Assembly (NCBI GenBank): GCA_964546015.1
Contig: CAZJHO010000005.1
Coordinates: 124,001 to 188,000 of the forward strand
DNA: 64,000 nt
Direction of reading: 5' to 3'
Origin: JAFGVL01 sp964546015
GTDB taxonomy: Bacteria > Bacteroidota > Bacteroidia > Bacteroidales > Paludibacteraceae
The first letter of the stretch is position 1, and every line of letters starts with the position of its first letter. Below, one piece after another: positions 9,839 through 17,415 of the stretch. Made by a program: the position numbers and the translations under genes. Under the pieces are notes generated by a model. It was not told the DNA's origin. It made no database searches and worked only from the letters and a program-made list of their open reading frames with translations.

Positions 9839-9855
9839 AAAAGTCTGCTTTTTTT
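9825..9855. terminator. Bidirectional terminator overlapping the pdxA stop
   Basis: Stem AGCAGACT (9829-9836) with AGTCTGCT (9842-9849), flanked by an A run on the left and a T run on the right, so it can work in both directions between the convergent pdxA and HAD genes. The pdxA TGA (9836-9838) lies within it. Confidence 0.82.
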
Positions 9856-9889
9856 ATTTACTTGTGATGTCTTTCTACCGTTCATAATT

Positions 9890-10615
9890 TCAGATTGTAA
9901 TTATGATTTTCTCCCAATTTTCATATAAATCCTTCATATTGTCAAAAACAAGATTTGCTCCGGCATTTTCAAGTTCTTTTCGTTTAAGGATTCCTGTATT
10001 TACTGCAATGGTAAAAATACCTGCAGCTACACCTGATTGTATGCCTAAAGGTGCATTTTCTATTACAATTGCTTCATTGGATTGTACATTTGCCTTTGCC
10101 AAAGCCATCAGGTATGGTTCCGGATTTGGTTTACCATATTTTACATCGAAAGCTGTAACCATACGGGTTCTATCGAAAAGAGAAGGATAAAATTTTTCAA
10201 TTGTATTTAATAAGGAAGCTTGCCCTGAACCGGTAACAACAGAACAGATAATCCCTTTTTTTGTAATTTTTTCAGCTAATTTATCAGTAAAAGCAACAGG
10301 GTTTGCCGATGGGTAACTTTCAAACTTTTCCGATTTTATTTTAATCAGTTGTTTTATTTCTTCTTCAGTACTATGCCTGCAAAGTGAAGCCATAAATGCA
10401 TTATCAATAGTAGATGCACCGGTTCGTCCTTCATTCAGGTAAGCATCATATTCTGAAAACCGTACTCCGACTGTTTCGAAAGCATATTTCCATGCTTTAG
10501 CATGACCCGGCATCGAATCGAATAACACACCATCCATATCGAAAAAGACAGCTTTTAGGTTGAAAGATGCGTAATTATGTTTTTTTAAAAAAGAATTAAG
10601 ATCTGATAAGTTCAT
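9890..10615 (-). CDS. HAD-superfamily hydrolase, beta-phosphoglucomutase-like
   Basis: The 241-residue product carries the HAD motifs: DMDGVLFDS (nucleophile and acid/base Asp), a threonine-type motif II in SVVTGSGQ, KYGKPNPEPYLMAL (motif III Lys) and VIENAPLGIQSGVAAG (motif IV acidic residue). The helical cap inserted after motif I is typical of the phosphoglucomutase/phosphatase subfamily. The substrate, likely a small sugar phosphate, cannot be read from sequence. The gene follows the terminated TPR gene on the same strand. Confidence 0.85.
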   Translation of the reverse strand: MNLSDLNSFLKKHNYASFNLKAVFFDMDGVLFDSMPGHAKAWKYAFETVGVRFSEYDAYLNEGRTGASTIDNAFMASLCRHSTEEEIKQLIKIKSEKFESYPSANPVAFTDKLAEKITKKGIICSVVTGSGQASLLNTIEKFYPSLFDRTRMVTAFDVKYGKPNPEPYLMALAKANVQSNEAIVIENAPLGIQSGVAAGIFTIAVNTGILKRKELENAGANLVFDNMKDLYENWEKIIITI

Positions 10616-10626
10616 TTCTTTTGTAT

Positions 10627-10660
10627 AAAAAATCCACAGCCTTCGGACGAATAACTGTGG
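10627..10660 (-). terminator. Terminator after TPR gene (minus strand)
   Basis: Stem CCACAG/CTGTGG (10634-10639 with 10655-10660) with, in minus-strand direction, a following ATTTTTTAT tract. Confidence 0.7.
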
Positions 10661-10695
10661 TTTTCATGGTAAATGAGTATGTTTAACTAAAAAGA

Positions 10696-11385
10696 CTATT
10701 TCTTCAAATTTGCGTGTTCGATGTATTTTTCAATATCTCGTGCTTCAGAACTTTGCGGATAATTGTTTTTTATTTTCGTATAAAGTTCAATGGCTTGAGC
10801 AAAATCACCTTTAGTTTCACAAATAGCTCCGGCTTTTTTCAAATATACAGGGCTGAACACTTTGTTGTCGTTTTTATAAGCTTTCTTGAAATAATCCAAA
10901 GCTTTGTCCAGATTCCCTAATTCAGCGTACGCATCACCGATTTTTCCGGTTGCTACCACTTCGAAATTAATAGATCCATTAGCATTAAATTTAGTCAAAT
11001 GATCAATGGCTTTTTGATATTCACCTAGTTCGTATTCACAGATTCCTGCATATAAATGTGCAGCATTTGATGATTTGGTTATGCCGTATTCTTTAATAAT
11101 TTTATTGAAACCAATATAATTAGCTCCATCTCCGTTTAATGCTACTTTGAACGAGTCAACCTCAAAATATTGTTGCCCTTTCGACATTTGATCTTGTGCT
11201 TCTATTTCTTTTGGTGCCAAATAGAATTTGTTGAATAACAATATTCCGCAAACAACCAAAACAATTAACAAAACAGCATAAATTAATTGTTTTTGATATT
11301 TTTCAATAAAGGCTTCTGCTTTTCCTATTGCTATTTGTACATCTTCGCCGATACCATGCTCCAGCGCTTTTTTATTTTTTGACAT
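10696..11385 (-). CDS. Membrane-anchored tetratricopeptide-repeat protein
   Basis: The 229-residue product has a cytoplasmic N-terminal segment, one transmembrane helix at about residues 35-53 (LIYAVLLIVLVVCGILLF) and then TPR repeats outside (AAHLYAGICEYELGEYQKAI; KIGDAYAELGNLDKALDYF; GAICETKGDFAQAIELYTKI). This is the YfgM-like layout, a periplasmic TPR scaffold on an inner-membrane anchor. The partner is unknown. A possible -7 box in minus orientation, TATTTTTG, lies at 11424-11431. Confidence 0.8.
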   Translation of the reverse strand: MSKNKKALEHGIGEDVQIAIGKAEAFIEKYQKQLIYAVLLIVLVVCGILLFNKFYLAPKEIEAQDQMSKGQQYFEVDSFKVALNGDGANYIGFNKIIKEYGITKSSNAAHLYAGICEYELGEYQKAIDHLTKFNANGSINFEVVATGKIGDAYAELGNLDKALDYFKKAYKNDNKVFSPVYLKKAGAICETKGDFAQAIELYTKIKNNYPQSSEARDIEKYIEHANLKK

Positions 11386-11482
11386 AAAATTTAATGAATT
11401 AATTTGATTTTGTTACTGAAGGGCAAAAATATATGTTTCTTCGCTATAAATGAAATTTTTATCAAGAATTTCGGTCGATTTT

Positions 11483-12013
11483 TTAACTCAACTGCATGGC
11501 AAACTCCCAAATCACTATTCCGGCTGTAACTGATACATTGAGCGAATGCTTTGTCCCGTATTGCGGAATCTCAATGCAACCATCGGATAAATCAATTATT
11601 TGTTGCTGTACGCCTTTTACTTCATTGCCCAATACGACAGCATATTTTTTCGTTTTATTTAAATGTAAGTCGGGCAACATAAGACTTTTTTCTGCTTGTT
11701 CGATCGAATAAATAATATATTCGTCTTTTTTCAAATCGGCAATAGCATCTTTTGTATGTTCAAAATATATCCAATCGACTGTGTTTTCAGCTCCTAATGC
11801 TGTTTTGTGGATTTCGGCATTGGGAGGTATGCCTGTGCTGCCGCATAAATAAATCGATTCAATCAAAAATGCATCCGAAGTACGAAAAATTGCTCCTACA
11901 TTGTGCAGGCTACGAACATTATCAAGTACTACAATTAGTGGGATTTTTTCTGTCTTTTTAAATTCTTCGGCGCTGATGCGGTTAAGTTCTTCTATTTTTA
12001 ATTTGCGATGCAT
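11483..12013 (-). CDS. SpoU/TrmH-family RNA 2'-O-methyltransferase
   Basis: SPOUT-fold methyltransferase expected to methylate a ribose 2'-OH in tRNA or rRNA. The three SpoU motifs are present: LDNVRSLHNVGAIFRTSDAF, VVLGNEVKGV and SLNVSVTAG. ATG at 12013 gives 176 residues starting MHRKLKIEELN. A longer frame from 12157 would overlap pyrF by about 140 bases and encodes an unrelated-looking basic extension, so I reject it. The start lies 5 bases past the pyrF stop, so the two are probably co-translated. The target nucleotide cannot be named. Confidence 0.85.
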   Translation of the reverse strand: MHRKLKIEELNRISAEEFKKTEKIPLIVVLDNVRSLHNVGAIFRTSDAFLIESIYLCGSTGIPPNAEIHKTALGAENTVDWIYFEHTKDAIADLKKDEYIIYSIEQAEKSLMLPDLHLNKTKKYAVVLGNEVKGVQQQIIDLSDGCIEIPQYGTKHSLNVSVTAGIVIWEFAMQLS

Positions 12014-12018
12014 TTTGA

Positions 12019-12852
12019 TTAAATCAGTCCTTTTTCTTTGAGTAATAATTCCATTTCCGCTTGCACTTTTTGAGCTTCGGTAGCCGCCGCTTGTGCGAAA
12101 TTCTCCGAATTGTCCGCATAGATAATCTGGCGCGAAGAATTTACCAACAACCCACAATGATTGTTCATGCCGTATTTCACCACTTCGGCTAAACTACCGC
12201 CTTGTGCGCCAACTCCGGGAACTAATAAAAAATGTTCGGGGATAATGGTGCGGATGTCTTGTAGCATTTCTGCTTTGGTAGCACCTACCACATACATCAT
12301 ATTCTCTTTATTCCCCCATTTTAAAGAGGTTTTGAGGACTTTTTCAAACAAACGTTCTCCTGTTTCGGCATCTTTGATAAATTGAAAATCGAAGGCTCCT
12401 TTGTTGGAAGTCAATGCTAGTAAGATTACCCATTTATTTTCATAACCCAAGAATGGAATAACTGAATCTTCGCCCATATATGGAGCTACCGTAGCGGCAT
12501 CAAAATCCATATTGCCGAAAAAAGTACGGGCATACATAGCGGAGGTATTACCAATATCACCCCGTTTGGCATCGGCAATGATAAACTGGTCGGGATAATT
12601 GGTGCGGATATAATCCACGGTGTGCTCCAAAACTTCCCAACCCTCCAAGCCAATGCTTTCGTAAAAAGCCAAATTTGGCTTGTATGCTACGCAATAAGAT
12701 GCTGTAGCGTCGATTATTGCCTTATTAAAGGCAAACATAGCGTCATTCTCCTCGAATAAATGTTCGGGAATTTTTTCAATATCAGTATCTAACCCTACGC
12801 AAAGGAATGATTTTTTGCGTTTTATGTTTGAAAATAGTTCCTGATAGGTCAT
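12019..12852 (-). CDS. pyrF: Orotidine 5'-phosphate decarboxylase (long, type 2)
   Basis: Decarboxylates OMP to UMP, the last step of pyrimidine synthesis. The product has 277 residues, the length of the longer PyrF type. The catalytic DxKxxD motif is DAKRGD (Asp94, Lys96, Asp99), with LCVGLDTD near the start and LLVPGVGAQGG as the phosphate-binding loop. It is minus-strand, downstream of prfA and upstream of the RNA methyltransferase gene. The prfA-pyrF neighbourhood is interrupted here by the four-helix-bundle cassette. Confidence 0.95.
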   Translation of the reverse strand: MTYQELFSNIKRKKSFLCVGLDTDIEKIPEHLFEENDAMFAFNKAIIDATASYCVAYKPNLAFYESIGLEGWEVLEHTVDYIRTNYPDQFIIADAKRGDIGNTSAMYARTFFGNMDFDAATVAPYMGEDSVIPFLGYENKWVILLALTSNKGAFDFQFIKDAETGERLFEKVLKTSLKWGNKENMMYVVGATKAEMLQDIRTIIPEHFLLVPGVGAQGGSLAEVVKYGMNNHCGLLVNSSRQIIYADNSENFAQAAATEAQKVQAEMELLLKEKGLI

Positions 12853-12865
12853 GGCTTTAGTTATT

Positions 12866-12882
12866 AGCGACTAGCGACTAGT
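12866..12882 (+). repeat. Left 17-bp inverted repeat of cassette
   Basis: AGCGACTAGCGACTAGT; the reverse complement of 13300-13316 with one mismatch (16/17). Confidence 0.8.
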
Positions 12883-12891
12883 AATTAGCTA

Positions 12892-13269
12892 CTAGTTTTG
12901 TTGCTTTGTTTTTAATGATTTAATTAAACTTGTCAGCATCTTGGTTATTTCAGAAAGAATCGTATCTAACTGCTTGAAATTTTCTTCATTTAAATAACCC
13001 AACCGCAGTGCAATGATAAGAAAAGTTTCTAATTCTACAGCAGATCCCAATGAAATATGCAAAAATTGAACAAATTCACGATTCCCTTTTCGTCCCGAAC
13101 CTTCAGCAATATTCGCAGGAATAGAAGTTACACATCGTCTAACTTGGTTTGTTAAAGCAAATAATTCACTTTGAGGGAAAGCTTTTGTCTTTTCATAAAC
13201 TTCTACTACAAAATCTATGCTCTTTTGCCAAACAATCAAATCTTTATGCGTTTTTATTACCTTTTCCAT
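12892..13269 (-). CDS. Four-helix-bundle protein (S23/IVS family)
   Basis: The 125-residue product matches the four-helix-bundle family first known from open frames in 23S rRNA intervening sequences and related to Avd of diversity-generating retroelements. Diagnostic blocks are DLIVWQKSIDFVVEVYE, FALTNQVRRCVTSIPANIAE, GSGRKGNREFVQFLHI and SAVELETFLIIALRLGYL. ATG at 13269 is chosen; the upstream GTG at 13287 lies inside the flanking repeat. Family members form pentamers and bind nucleic acids, but the cellular role of stand-alone copies is not established. Confidence 0.88.
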   Translation of the reverse strand: MEKVIKTHKDLIVWQKSIDFVVEVYEKTKAFPQSELFALTNQVRRCVTSIPANIAEGSGRKGNREFVQFLHISLGSAVELETFLIIALRLGYLNEENFKQLDTILSEITKMLTSLIKSLKTKQQN

Positions 13270-13299
13270 AATAAAAATGTATTTCACTAGTAACTCACA

Positions 13300-13316
13300 A
13301 CTAGTAGCTAGTCGCT
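13300..13316 (-). repeat. Right 17-bp inverted repeat of cassette
   Basis: ACTAGTAGCTAGTCGCT on the plus strand. Its last base is the first base of the prfA stop codon complement. Confidence 0.8.
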
Positions 13317-14425
13317 TATAATTCCGATTCCTTCAATCGCTCTGCATTTTCGGCAATAATCAGTTGGTCGATTACACCTTGAATATCGCCATCGACAAAA
13401 GCTGATAAGTTATAGATTGTCAAATTAATGCGGTGGTCGGTAACACGCCCTTGCGGGTAGTTGTAGGTGCGGATTTTTGCTGAGCGGTCACCCGTGCTGA
13501 CCATTGTTTTACGGCGAGCAGCAATATCGTCTATATATTTTTGGTGCTCTTTGTCGTAAATCATGGTGCGAAGTCGAGCTAGTGCTCGTTCTTTGTTTTT
13601 GGGTTGGTCGCGGGTTTCGGTACATTCAATCAAAATTTCTTCCGAAACGCCTGTATTCGGGTTTTTCCAAACATAACGCAAGCGAACGCCGGACTCTACC
13701 TTGTTTACATTTTGTCCACCGGCACCGCCCGAGCGGAAAGTATCCCATTTAATTTCACCTTCTTTGATTTCTACATCAAATTCGTCGGCTTCGGGAAGCA
13801 CAGCCACCGTAGCTGCCGAAGTATGTACACGCCCCTGTGTTTCGGTGGCGGGTACTCGTTGGACACGGTGCACGCCCGATTCGTATTTGAGCGTTCCATA
13901 CACATTTTCGCCGCTTACGGTGAAAACAATTTCCTTGAATCCACCGGAAGTGCCTTCGGTAAAGCTGCTTAATTCGGTACGCCAACCTTTTGTTTCACAG
14001 TATTTTTGATACATACGATATAAATCACCTGCAAAAATAGCAGCTTCATCACCACCTGTACCACCTCGAATTTCGACAATGGCATTTTTCCCGTCTTCGG
14101 GGTCGGCGGGGATAAGGAGGAGTTTGATTTCTTCTTCTATTTTCGATAATTGTGGTTGAAGTAAATCAAGCTCAGCTTTTGCCATATCACGCATGTCGGC
14201 ATCGGTTTCGGCGTCCAGAATTTCTTTGGCTTCCTCAATTCCCCGCAACATCGTTTCGTATTTCTTTTTAGCATCGAGGATTTTTTCCAAATCCCGATAC
14301 TCCTTATTCAGCTTTACATAGCGCTTTTGGTCGGCAATCACCGAGGGGTCGGTAATGAGCGTCGATATTTCTTCGAACTTATGCTCAAGTCCTTCCAGTT
14401 TTTCTAATAATGCGTTTGATGCCAT
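13316..14425 (-). CDS. prfA: Peptide chain release factor 1
   Basis: Terminates translation at UAA and UAG. The GGAGGQNVNKVESGVR block holds the GGQ tripeptide that triggers peptidyl-tRNA hydrolysis (about residue 236). The N-terminal helical domain and the RF1 anticodon-like region precede it, and the C-terminal YNYPQGRVTDHRI is canonical. ATG at 14425 (MASNALLEKLEGLEHKF) is preferred over ATG at 14446 because AGAAAG lies just upstream and the product then matches the family start. The leader is long, about 170 bases, and contains a hairpin. Confidence 0.95.
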   Translation of the reverse strand: MASNALLEKLEGLEHKFEEISTLITDPSVIADQKRYVKLNKEYRDLEKILDAKKKYETMLRGIEEAKEILDAETDADMRDMAKAELDLLQPQLSKIEEEIKLLLIPADPEDGKNAIVEIRGGTGGDEAAIFAGDLYRMYQKYCETKGWRTELSSFTEGTSGGFKEIVFTVSGENVYGTLKYESGVHRVQRVPATETQGRVHTSAATVAVLPEADEFDVEIKEGEIKWDTFRSGGAGGQNVNKVESGVRLRYVWKNPNTGVSEEILIECTETRDQPKNKERALARLRTMIYDKEHQKYIDDIAARRKTMVSTGDRSAKIRTYNYPQGRVTDHRINLTIYNLSAFVDGDIQGVIDQLIIAENAERLKESEL

Positions 14426-14456
14426 ATTTATCTTTCTTATATCCATTTAACACCAC

Positions 14457-14489
14457 AATAGTTGATGCGGACTTTCCGTACCAACTATT
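14457..14489 (-). other. Hairpin in the prfA leader
   Basis: AATAGTTG (14457-14464) pairs with CAACTATT (14482-14489), and an inner CGG/CCG continues the stem across a wobble and a mismatch. No T run follows in the minus direction, so it is not a normal terminator. It lies between the prfA promoter and start codon. Confidence 0.5.
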
Positions 14490-14604
14490 ATAGATGCGCT
14501 TTGACTATTTATCGTAATTCTCAACCTGTTTTTTCGCATTCACCGCCAAACTCAAGAAACTTAATTTCCGGTTTTCAAACTGTTCGATGCTTAATTATTT
14601 CGGG

Positions 14605-14635
14605 CAAAAGTACACAACATGCGGCTAAATACAAA
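14605..14635 (-). promoter_or_regulatory. prfA promoter
   Basis: On the minus strand, TTTG (14635-14632), 19 bases, then TACTTTTG (14612-14605): a full match to the Bacteroidetes -33/-7 consensus. Transcription should begin near 14598. Confidence 0.78.
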
Positions 14636-14648
14636 ACAAGCCCCGTTA

Positions 14649-14897
14649 TTATTCAATATCCTTGAAAAACTCGGCAAGTGTAATTTTGTGAATATCCAGA
14701 ATGGAGAGTAATGTTTTGAGGGTAATATTCGCGCCTTTCTCCACACGCCAATACTGCACGCGGTTTAGTTCGTTATCCCACGCAAAAAATTCGTAACTTG
14801 AATAACCTGCTACAACTCGAAGTTCTTTTATTTTCTTGGCTATTTTTATAATGCGGGGGTCAAGTTCCTGGCTCGTATCTTTCTGATTATCTAGCAT
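14649..14897 (-). CDS. Small XRE-type helix-turn-helix protein
   Basis: The 82-residue product contains one helix-turn-helix domain of the XRE/Cro type (IIKIAKKIKELRVVAGYSS, NRVQYWRVEKGANITLKTL, LSILDIHKITLAEFFKDIE). The second helix region, EFFAWDNELNRVQ, is unusual for the family. The size suits a dimeric regulator or antitoxin, but no toxin partner lies next to it. It is divergent from the DUF1643 gene, with which it may share a regulatory region. Confidence 0.75.
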   Translation of the reverse strand: MLDNQKDTSQELDPRIIKIAKKIKELRVVAGYSSYEFFAWDNELNRVQYWRVEKGANITLKTLLSILDIHKITLAEFFKDIE

Positions 14898-14932
14898 ATT
14901 ACGGTTGAGTTGTTTTATAACACAAAGTTATA

Positions 14933-14940
14933 AGAAGCTT
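14933..14940 (-). promoter_or_regulatory. -7 box for the XRE gene
   Basis: TAACTTTG on the minus strand, 36 bases before the start codon; the -33 region is weak (GTTA at 19 bases spacing). Confidence 0.55.
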
Positions 14941-14976
14941 CTTTTTTATTAACAGCATATAATTTACTGCATAAAT

Positions 14977-15009
14977 GTTGTTTATTTTTAAAAAATATAT
15001 TTATATTTG
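14977..15009 (+). promoter_or_regulatory. Promoter of the DUF1643 gene
   Basis: GTTG (14977-14980), 21 bases, TATATTTG (15002-15009). Start near 15016, giving a leader of about 30 bases. Confidence 0.68.
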
Positions 15010-15044
15010 GGGGAATAATTTTTAATCTAAAAATCAATTTAACT

Positions 15045-15566
15045 ATGGAATACAACATTGACATTTACATTGGCGACACTCAAAATCGTTTTGTGTTAGG
15101 CAAACAGGGAAAAACGCCTTTGTTTGTAATAGGATTAAATCCGAGTACGGCAGACGACAAAACGCCTGACCCTACAATGCGCAAAGTTATGGGCATAGCC
15201 GAAAGGCATAAATGCGACAGTTTTGTGATGTTAAACCTCTACCCGCAACGCACTACCAACCCAAACGGTTTACACGAACAACTTGATGAAATATTATTCA
15301 AACAAAATCTGCAAGAAATTATAAAAACATTAAACACGGTTAAAAAACCATTTGTTTTTGTTGCTTGGGGCGACAATATTGGCATACGCAAATATCTTTA
15401 TCGTTGTGCCAAAGAAATTATTACTCAAATCGGCGATAATGCCGTTTGGCTGAAAACTGGCGCATTGACTAAAAACGGGAATCCGCGCCACCCATTATAT
15501 GCACGATATGAATGGGGATTGTCTGATTTTGATTTTAAAAATTATGTTGAACATCTAAAATTTTAA
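15045..15566 (+). CDS. DUF1643 family protein
   Basis: The 173-residue product matches DUF1643: FVIGLNPSTADDKTPDPTMR near the N-terminus, FVMLNLYPQRTTNP and VAWGDNIG in the middle, and GNPRHPLYAR near the end. The function of this family is unknown. The GLNPSTA block recalls the motif 1 region of the uracil-DNA glycosylase fold, and the downstream gene at 16755 has a similar GINPGG block. The gene is followed after 4 bases by a secreted-protein gene. Members occur sporadically in genomes, which fits the island-like setting. Confidence 0.85.
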   Translation: MEYNIDIYIGDTQNRFVLGKQGKTPLFVIGLNPSTADDKTPDPTMRKVMGIAERHKCDSFVMLNLYPQRTTNPNGLHEQLDEILFKQNLQEIIKTLNTVKKPFVFVAWGDNIGIRKYLYRCAKEIITQIGDNAVWLKTGALTKNGNPRHPLYARYEWGLSDFDFKNYVEHLKF

Positions 15567-15570
15567 CACG

Positions 15571-16572
15571 ATGAAAAAACTCATATTTACAGCCGTGTTG
15601 TTTATTTTATCGCTTAATGTTTTTACGCAAGTGTCATTTATTACTCCTGTCGAAAAAGTGTCTCCACCCGAACCTGTGGTTGAGCCTTACGACAGTTTGA
15701 TGAATATCTCCGATTGTAAGGATTATAAAATGCTTATCGGACAAGAATTTTATAATTCTCGCAGTGCCAAATACTTTATATTATCAGATTATGTGAAAAC
15801 AGAGGGTAAGTGGGGAAAAGAATTTAAATTCAAAGAAAAAACAAGTGGAAATATTTTTGAATATCCAGAATATTCTTGGCAAAGATTTGAATTAGATTTT
15901 ATTCTGGTGCCCTATTTTGTAAAGCAAAAGCAACTTTGTGAAAATAAATATTTTAGACTTACTTCCGAGTTAAAACCCATATCGTATTATTATTCAAGAA
16001 CACAGAGGATTGCAACTGATATAAAGACTGATGAAAAAGTTACAATTTCAATAGAAGATAAAAGTAGGTGGTTCTGTAAAGAAGTTGCGCTTGACAAAAG
16101 AGAGGTTTTTGCTGGTACAAGTGACTATAAGGCTTACCAAATTTGTTATATTTTAACCAATGAGCAAGGCAACACAGTTAAATTATTTAACGAATATGCA
16201 TCACCAATGGACAATATTTCTGGAATGGCACTTATAACAGACTTTCAACGAGAGGATATTTATTTAACTGAGCAGAGAAAGAAACAAGCCGAAGCGAAAA
16301 AAACACAGCAAATGCGTAATCAGGAAGAATCCCAAAGAAAAGCGTCATACATTAGCAAATACGGACAAACCAATGGCAACCTGATATACAACAAAAAAGT
16401 AGCATTAGGTTTCACGCCCGAAATGTGTAAAGCCTCTTGGGAAAATCCTTTCAATACAACTAAAACTACAACTGCCGAAGGCACTTACGAAATATGGAGT
16501 TATGGCGGAATATTTGGTAGTGGTCGGGCATTGCATTTCCTTAATGGTAAATTAGTGAAAATTGTAGAATAA
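15571..16572 (+). CDS. Secreted protein of unknown function
   Basis: The 333-residue product begins with a signal peptide (MKKLIFTAVLFILSLNVFTQ) and lacks transmembrane helices. Residues about 225-265 are charged and glutamine-rich (QRKKQAEAKKTQQMRNQEES), a likely helical linker. The C-terminal 75 residues (LIYNKKVALGFTPEM, EGTYEIWSYGG, ALHFLNGKLVKIVE) look like a small SmpA/OmlA- or BLIP-like alpha-beta module in which a glycine start, a tryptophan strand and a hydrophobic end strand recur. I do not recognise the rest. It is tightly downstream of DUF1643. Confidence 0.72.
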   Translation: MKKLIFTAVLFILSLNVFTQVSFITPVEKVSPPEPVVEPYDSLMNISDCKDYKMLIGQEFYNSRSAKYFILSDYVKTEGKWGKEFKFKEKTSGNIFEYPEYSWQRFELDFILVPYFVKQKQLCENKYFRLTSELKPISYYYSRTQRIATDIKTDEKVTISIEDKSRWFCKEVALDKREVFAGTSDYKAYQICYILTNEQGNTVKLFNEYASPMDNISGMALITDFQREDIYLTEQRKKQAEAKKTQQMRNQEESQRKASYISKYGQTNGNLIYNKKVALGFTPEMCKASWENPFNTTKTTTAEGTYEIWSYGGIFGSGRALHFLNGKLVKIVE

Positions 16573-16581
16573 TTTAAAAAC

Positions 16582-16692
16582 ATGAAAAAAATATCCTTTT
16601 ATTTCCTTATTACAGTATCTGCCATTTGTTTATGCAGTTGCAGTAAAAACTACAACAAAGTTTTAGACGATTTGAGAGCCGAATTAGCATAA
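16582..16692 (+). CDS. Very small lipoprotein-like peptide (36 aa)
   Basis: ATG at 16582 opens 36 codons ending in TAA: a signal-peptide-like start (MKKISFYFLITVSAICLCSC) followed by SKNYNKVLDDLRAELA. CSC after a hydrophobic stretch fits a lipobox. It starts 10 bases after the previous gene. It could be a genuine mini-lipoprotein or the surviving N-terminus of a larger deleted gene; the frame alone cannot decide. Confidence 0.45.
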   Translation: MKKISFYFLITVSAICLCSCSKNYNKVLDDLRAELA

Positions 16693-16754
16693 TTTTTCTT
16701 GAACATAACTTTTTCTAAATACCACTAAATAAATTACTTATTAAAACTGATATT

Positions 16755-17408
16755 ATGAATAAACACGAAGAATTAAACCGGTATTGGGAAACCGAAATCA
16801 GACCCCAATTAGACCCTTTGCATAGCGCAGAAGGCGATTTACTGTATTATGTGTTTCAAACGCCCTATCGTTTTCAGCCCGAATTGCTGATTGTAGGTAT
16901 AAATCCGGGTGGCGATTACAAAGATGTACCTTTCCTGAAAAGAGAAAAAAATTGGTACACAGAGAAAACAAGAGAACCGCGAAGTTTTAATGACATTATT
17001 TGCAGTGTTTTCGGATACGGGAAAAACGACAAATTGTTTAATCTGTTGGAAAATGCCGTTGGTACGAACAGGATTTTTTTCAATTCGGGAAGTGTCGAAA
17101 AATTGAAAAGAAAAGGAACAGCAAACGAAATGATAAGAAAATGCGTGAAAATTGCAGACAATCTGGTAGATAATTTTATCCAGCCCAAACGGATTGTATG
17201 TCTTGGCGTTCCCCCTTTCGATGGAACGAAAAATAAAGAAAAACAAATAGAACAACCCATTGCAGGCTTGGCATTAAAAAAGTCGTACAGAGGGGAAATT
17301 CCTGTGTATTTCATTCCAAATCCAAGCAGATTAAACATTAATCGGTATTACAGCCCAGAGCAAATCGCTCAATATCAACACTATTTTGAACAGGAATTTT
17401 TAGAATAG
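16755..17408 (+). CDS. Uracil-DNA-glycosylase-fold-like protein
   Basis: The 217-residue cytoplasmic protein has LLIVGINPGGD at residues about 41-51, an aspartate-containing motif 1-like block, and VYFIPNPSRLNINRYYSP near the C-terminus, where UDG-superfamily proteins have an HPSP-like motif (here NPS). A middle block, KRIVCLGVPPFDG, resembles the central strand of the same fold. The changed residues mean that activity on uracil in DNA cannot be assumed. Assignment is by motif order only. It sits in a small accessory run with DUF1643. Confidence 0.6.
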   Translation: MNKHEELNRYWETEIRPQLDPLHSAEGDLLYYVFQTPYRFQPELLIVGINPGGDYKDVPFLKREKNWYTEKTREPRSFNDIICSVFGYGKNDKLFNLLENAVGTNRIFFNSGSVEKLKRKGTANEMIRKCVKIADNLVDNFIQPKRIVCLGVPPFDGTKNKEKQIEQPIAGLALKKSYRGEIPVYFIPNPSRLNINRYYSPEQIAQYQHYFEQEFLE

Positions 17409-17415
17409 TAAAACA

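Larger units (their letters stand above)
12862..13320. mobile_element. Four-helix-bundle gene cassette bounded by inverted repeats
   Basis: Between pyrF and prfA is a unit made of one small gene and two flanking tracts built from GACTAG/CTAGT words. The outer 17-bp repeats at 12866-12882 and 13300-13316 are inverted copies with one mismatch. The stop of the small gene (12892-12894) and the stop of prfA (13316-13318) fall in or at the edge of these tracts. No transposase is encoded, so mobility, if any, would have to be supplied in trans. This is inferred from structure. Confidence 0.5.

Noticed and set aside
12014..12157. Extended RNA methyltransferase start overlapping pyrF
   Set aside because: The 48 extra residues are the antisense-like shadow of conserved pyrF codons; family members start near MHRKLKIEEL.
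13504..14009. Several plus-strand frames opposite prfA
   Set aside because: They are shadows of the strongly conserved prfA coding strand and match no family.
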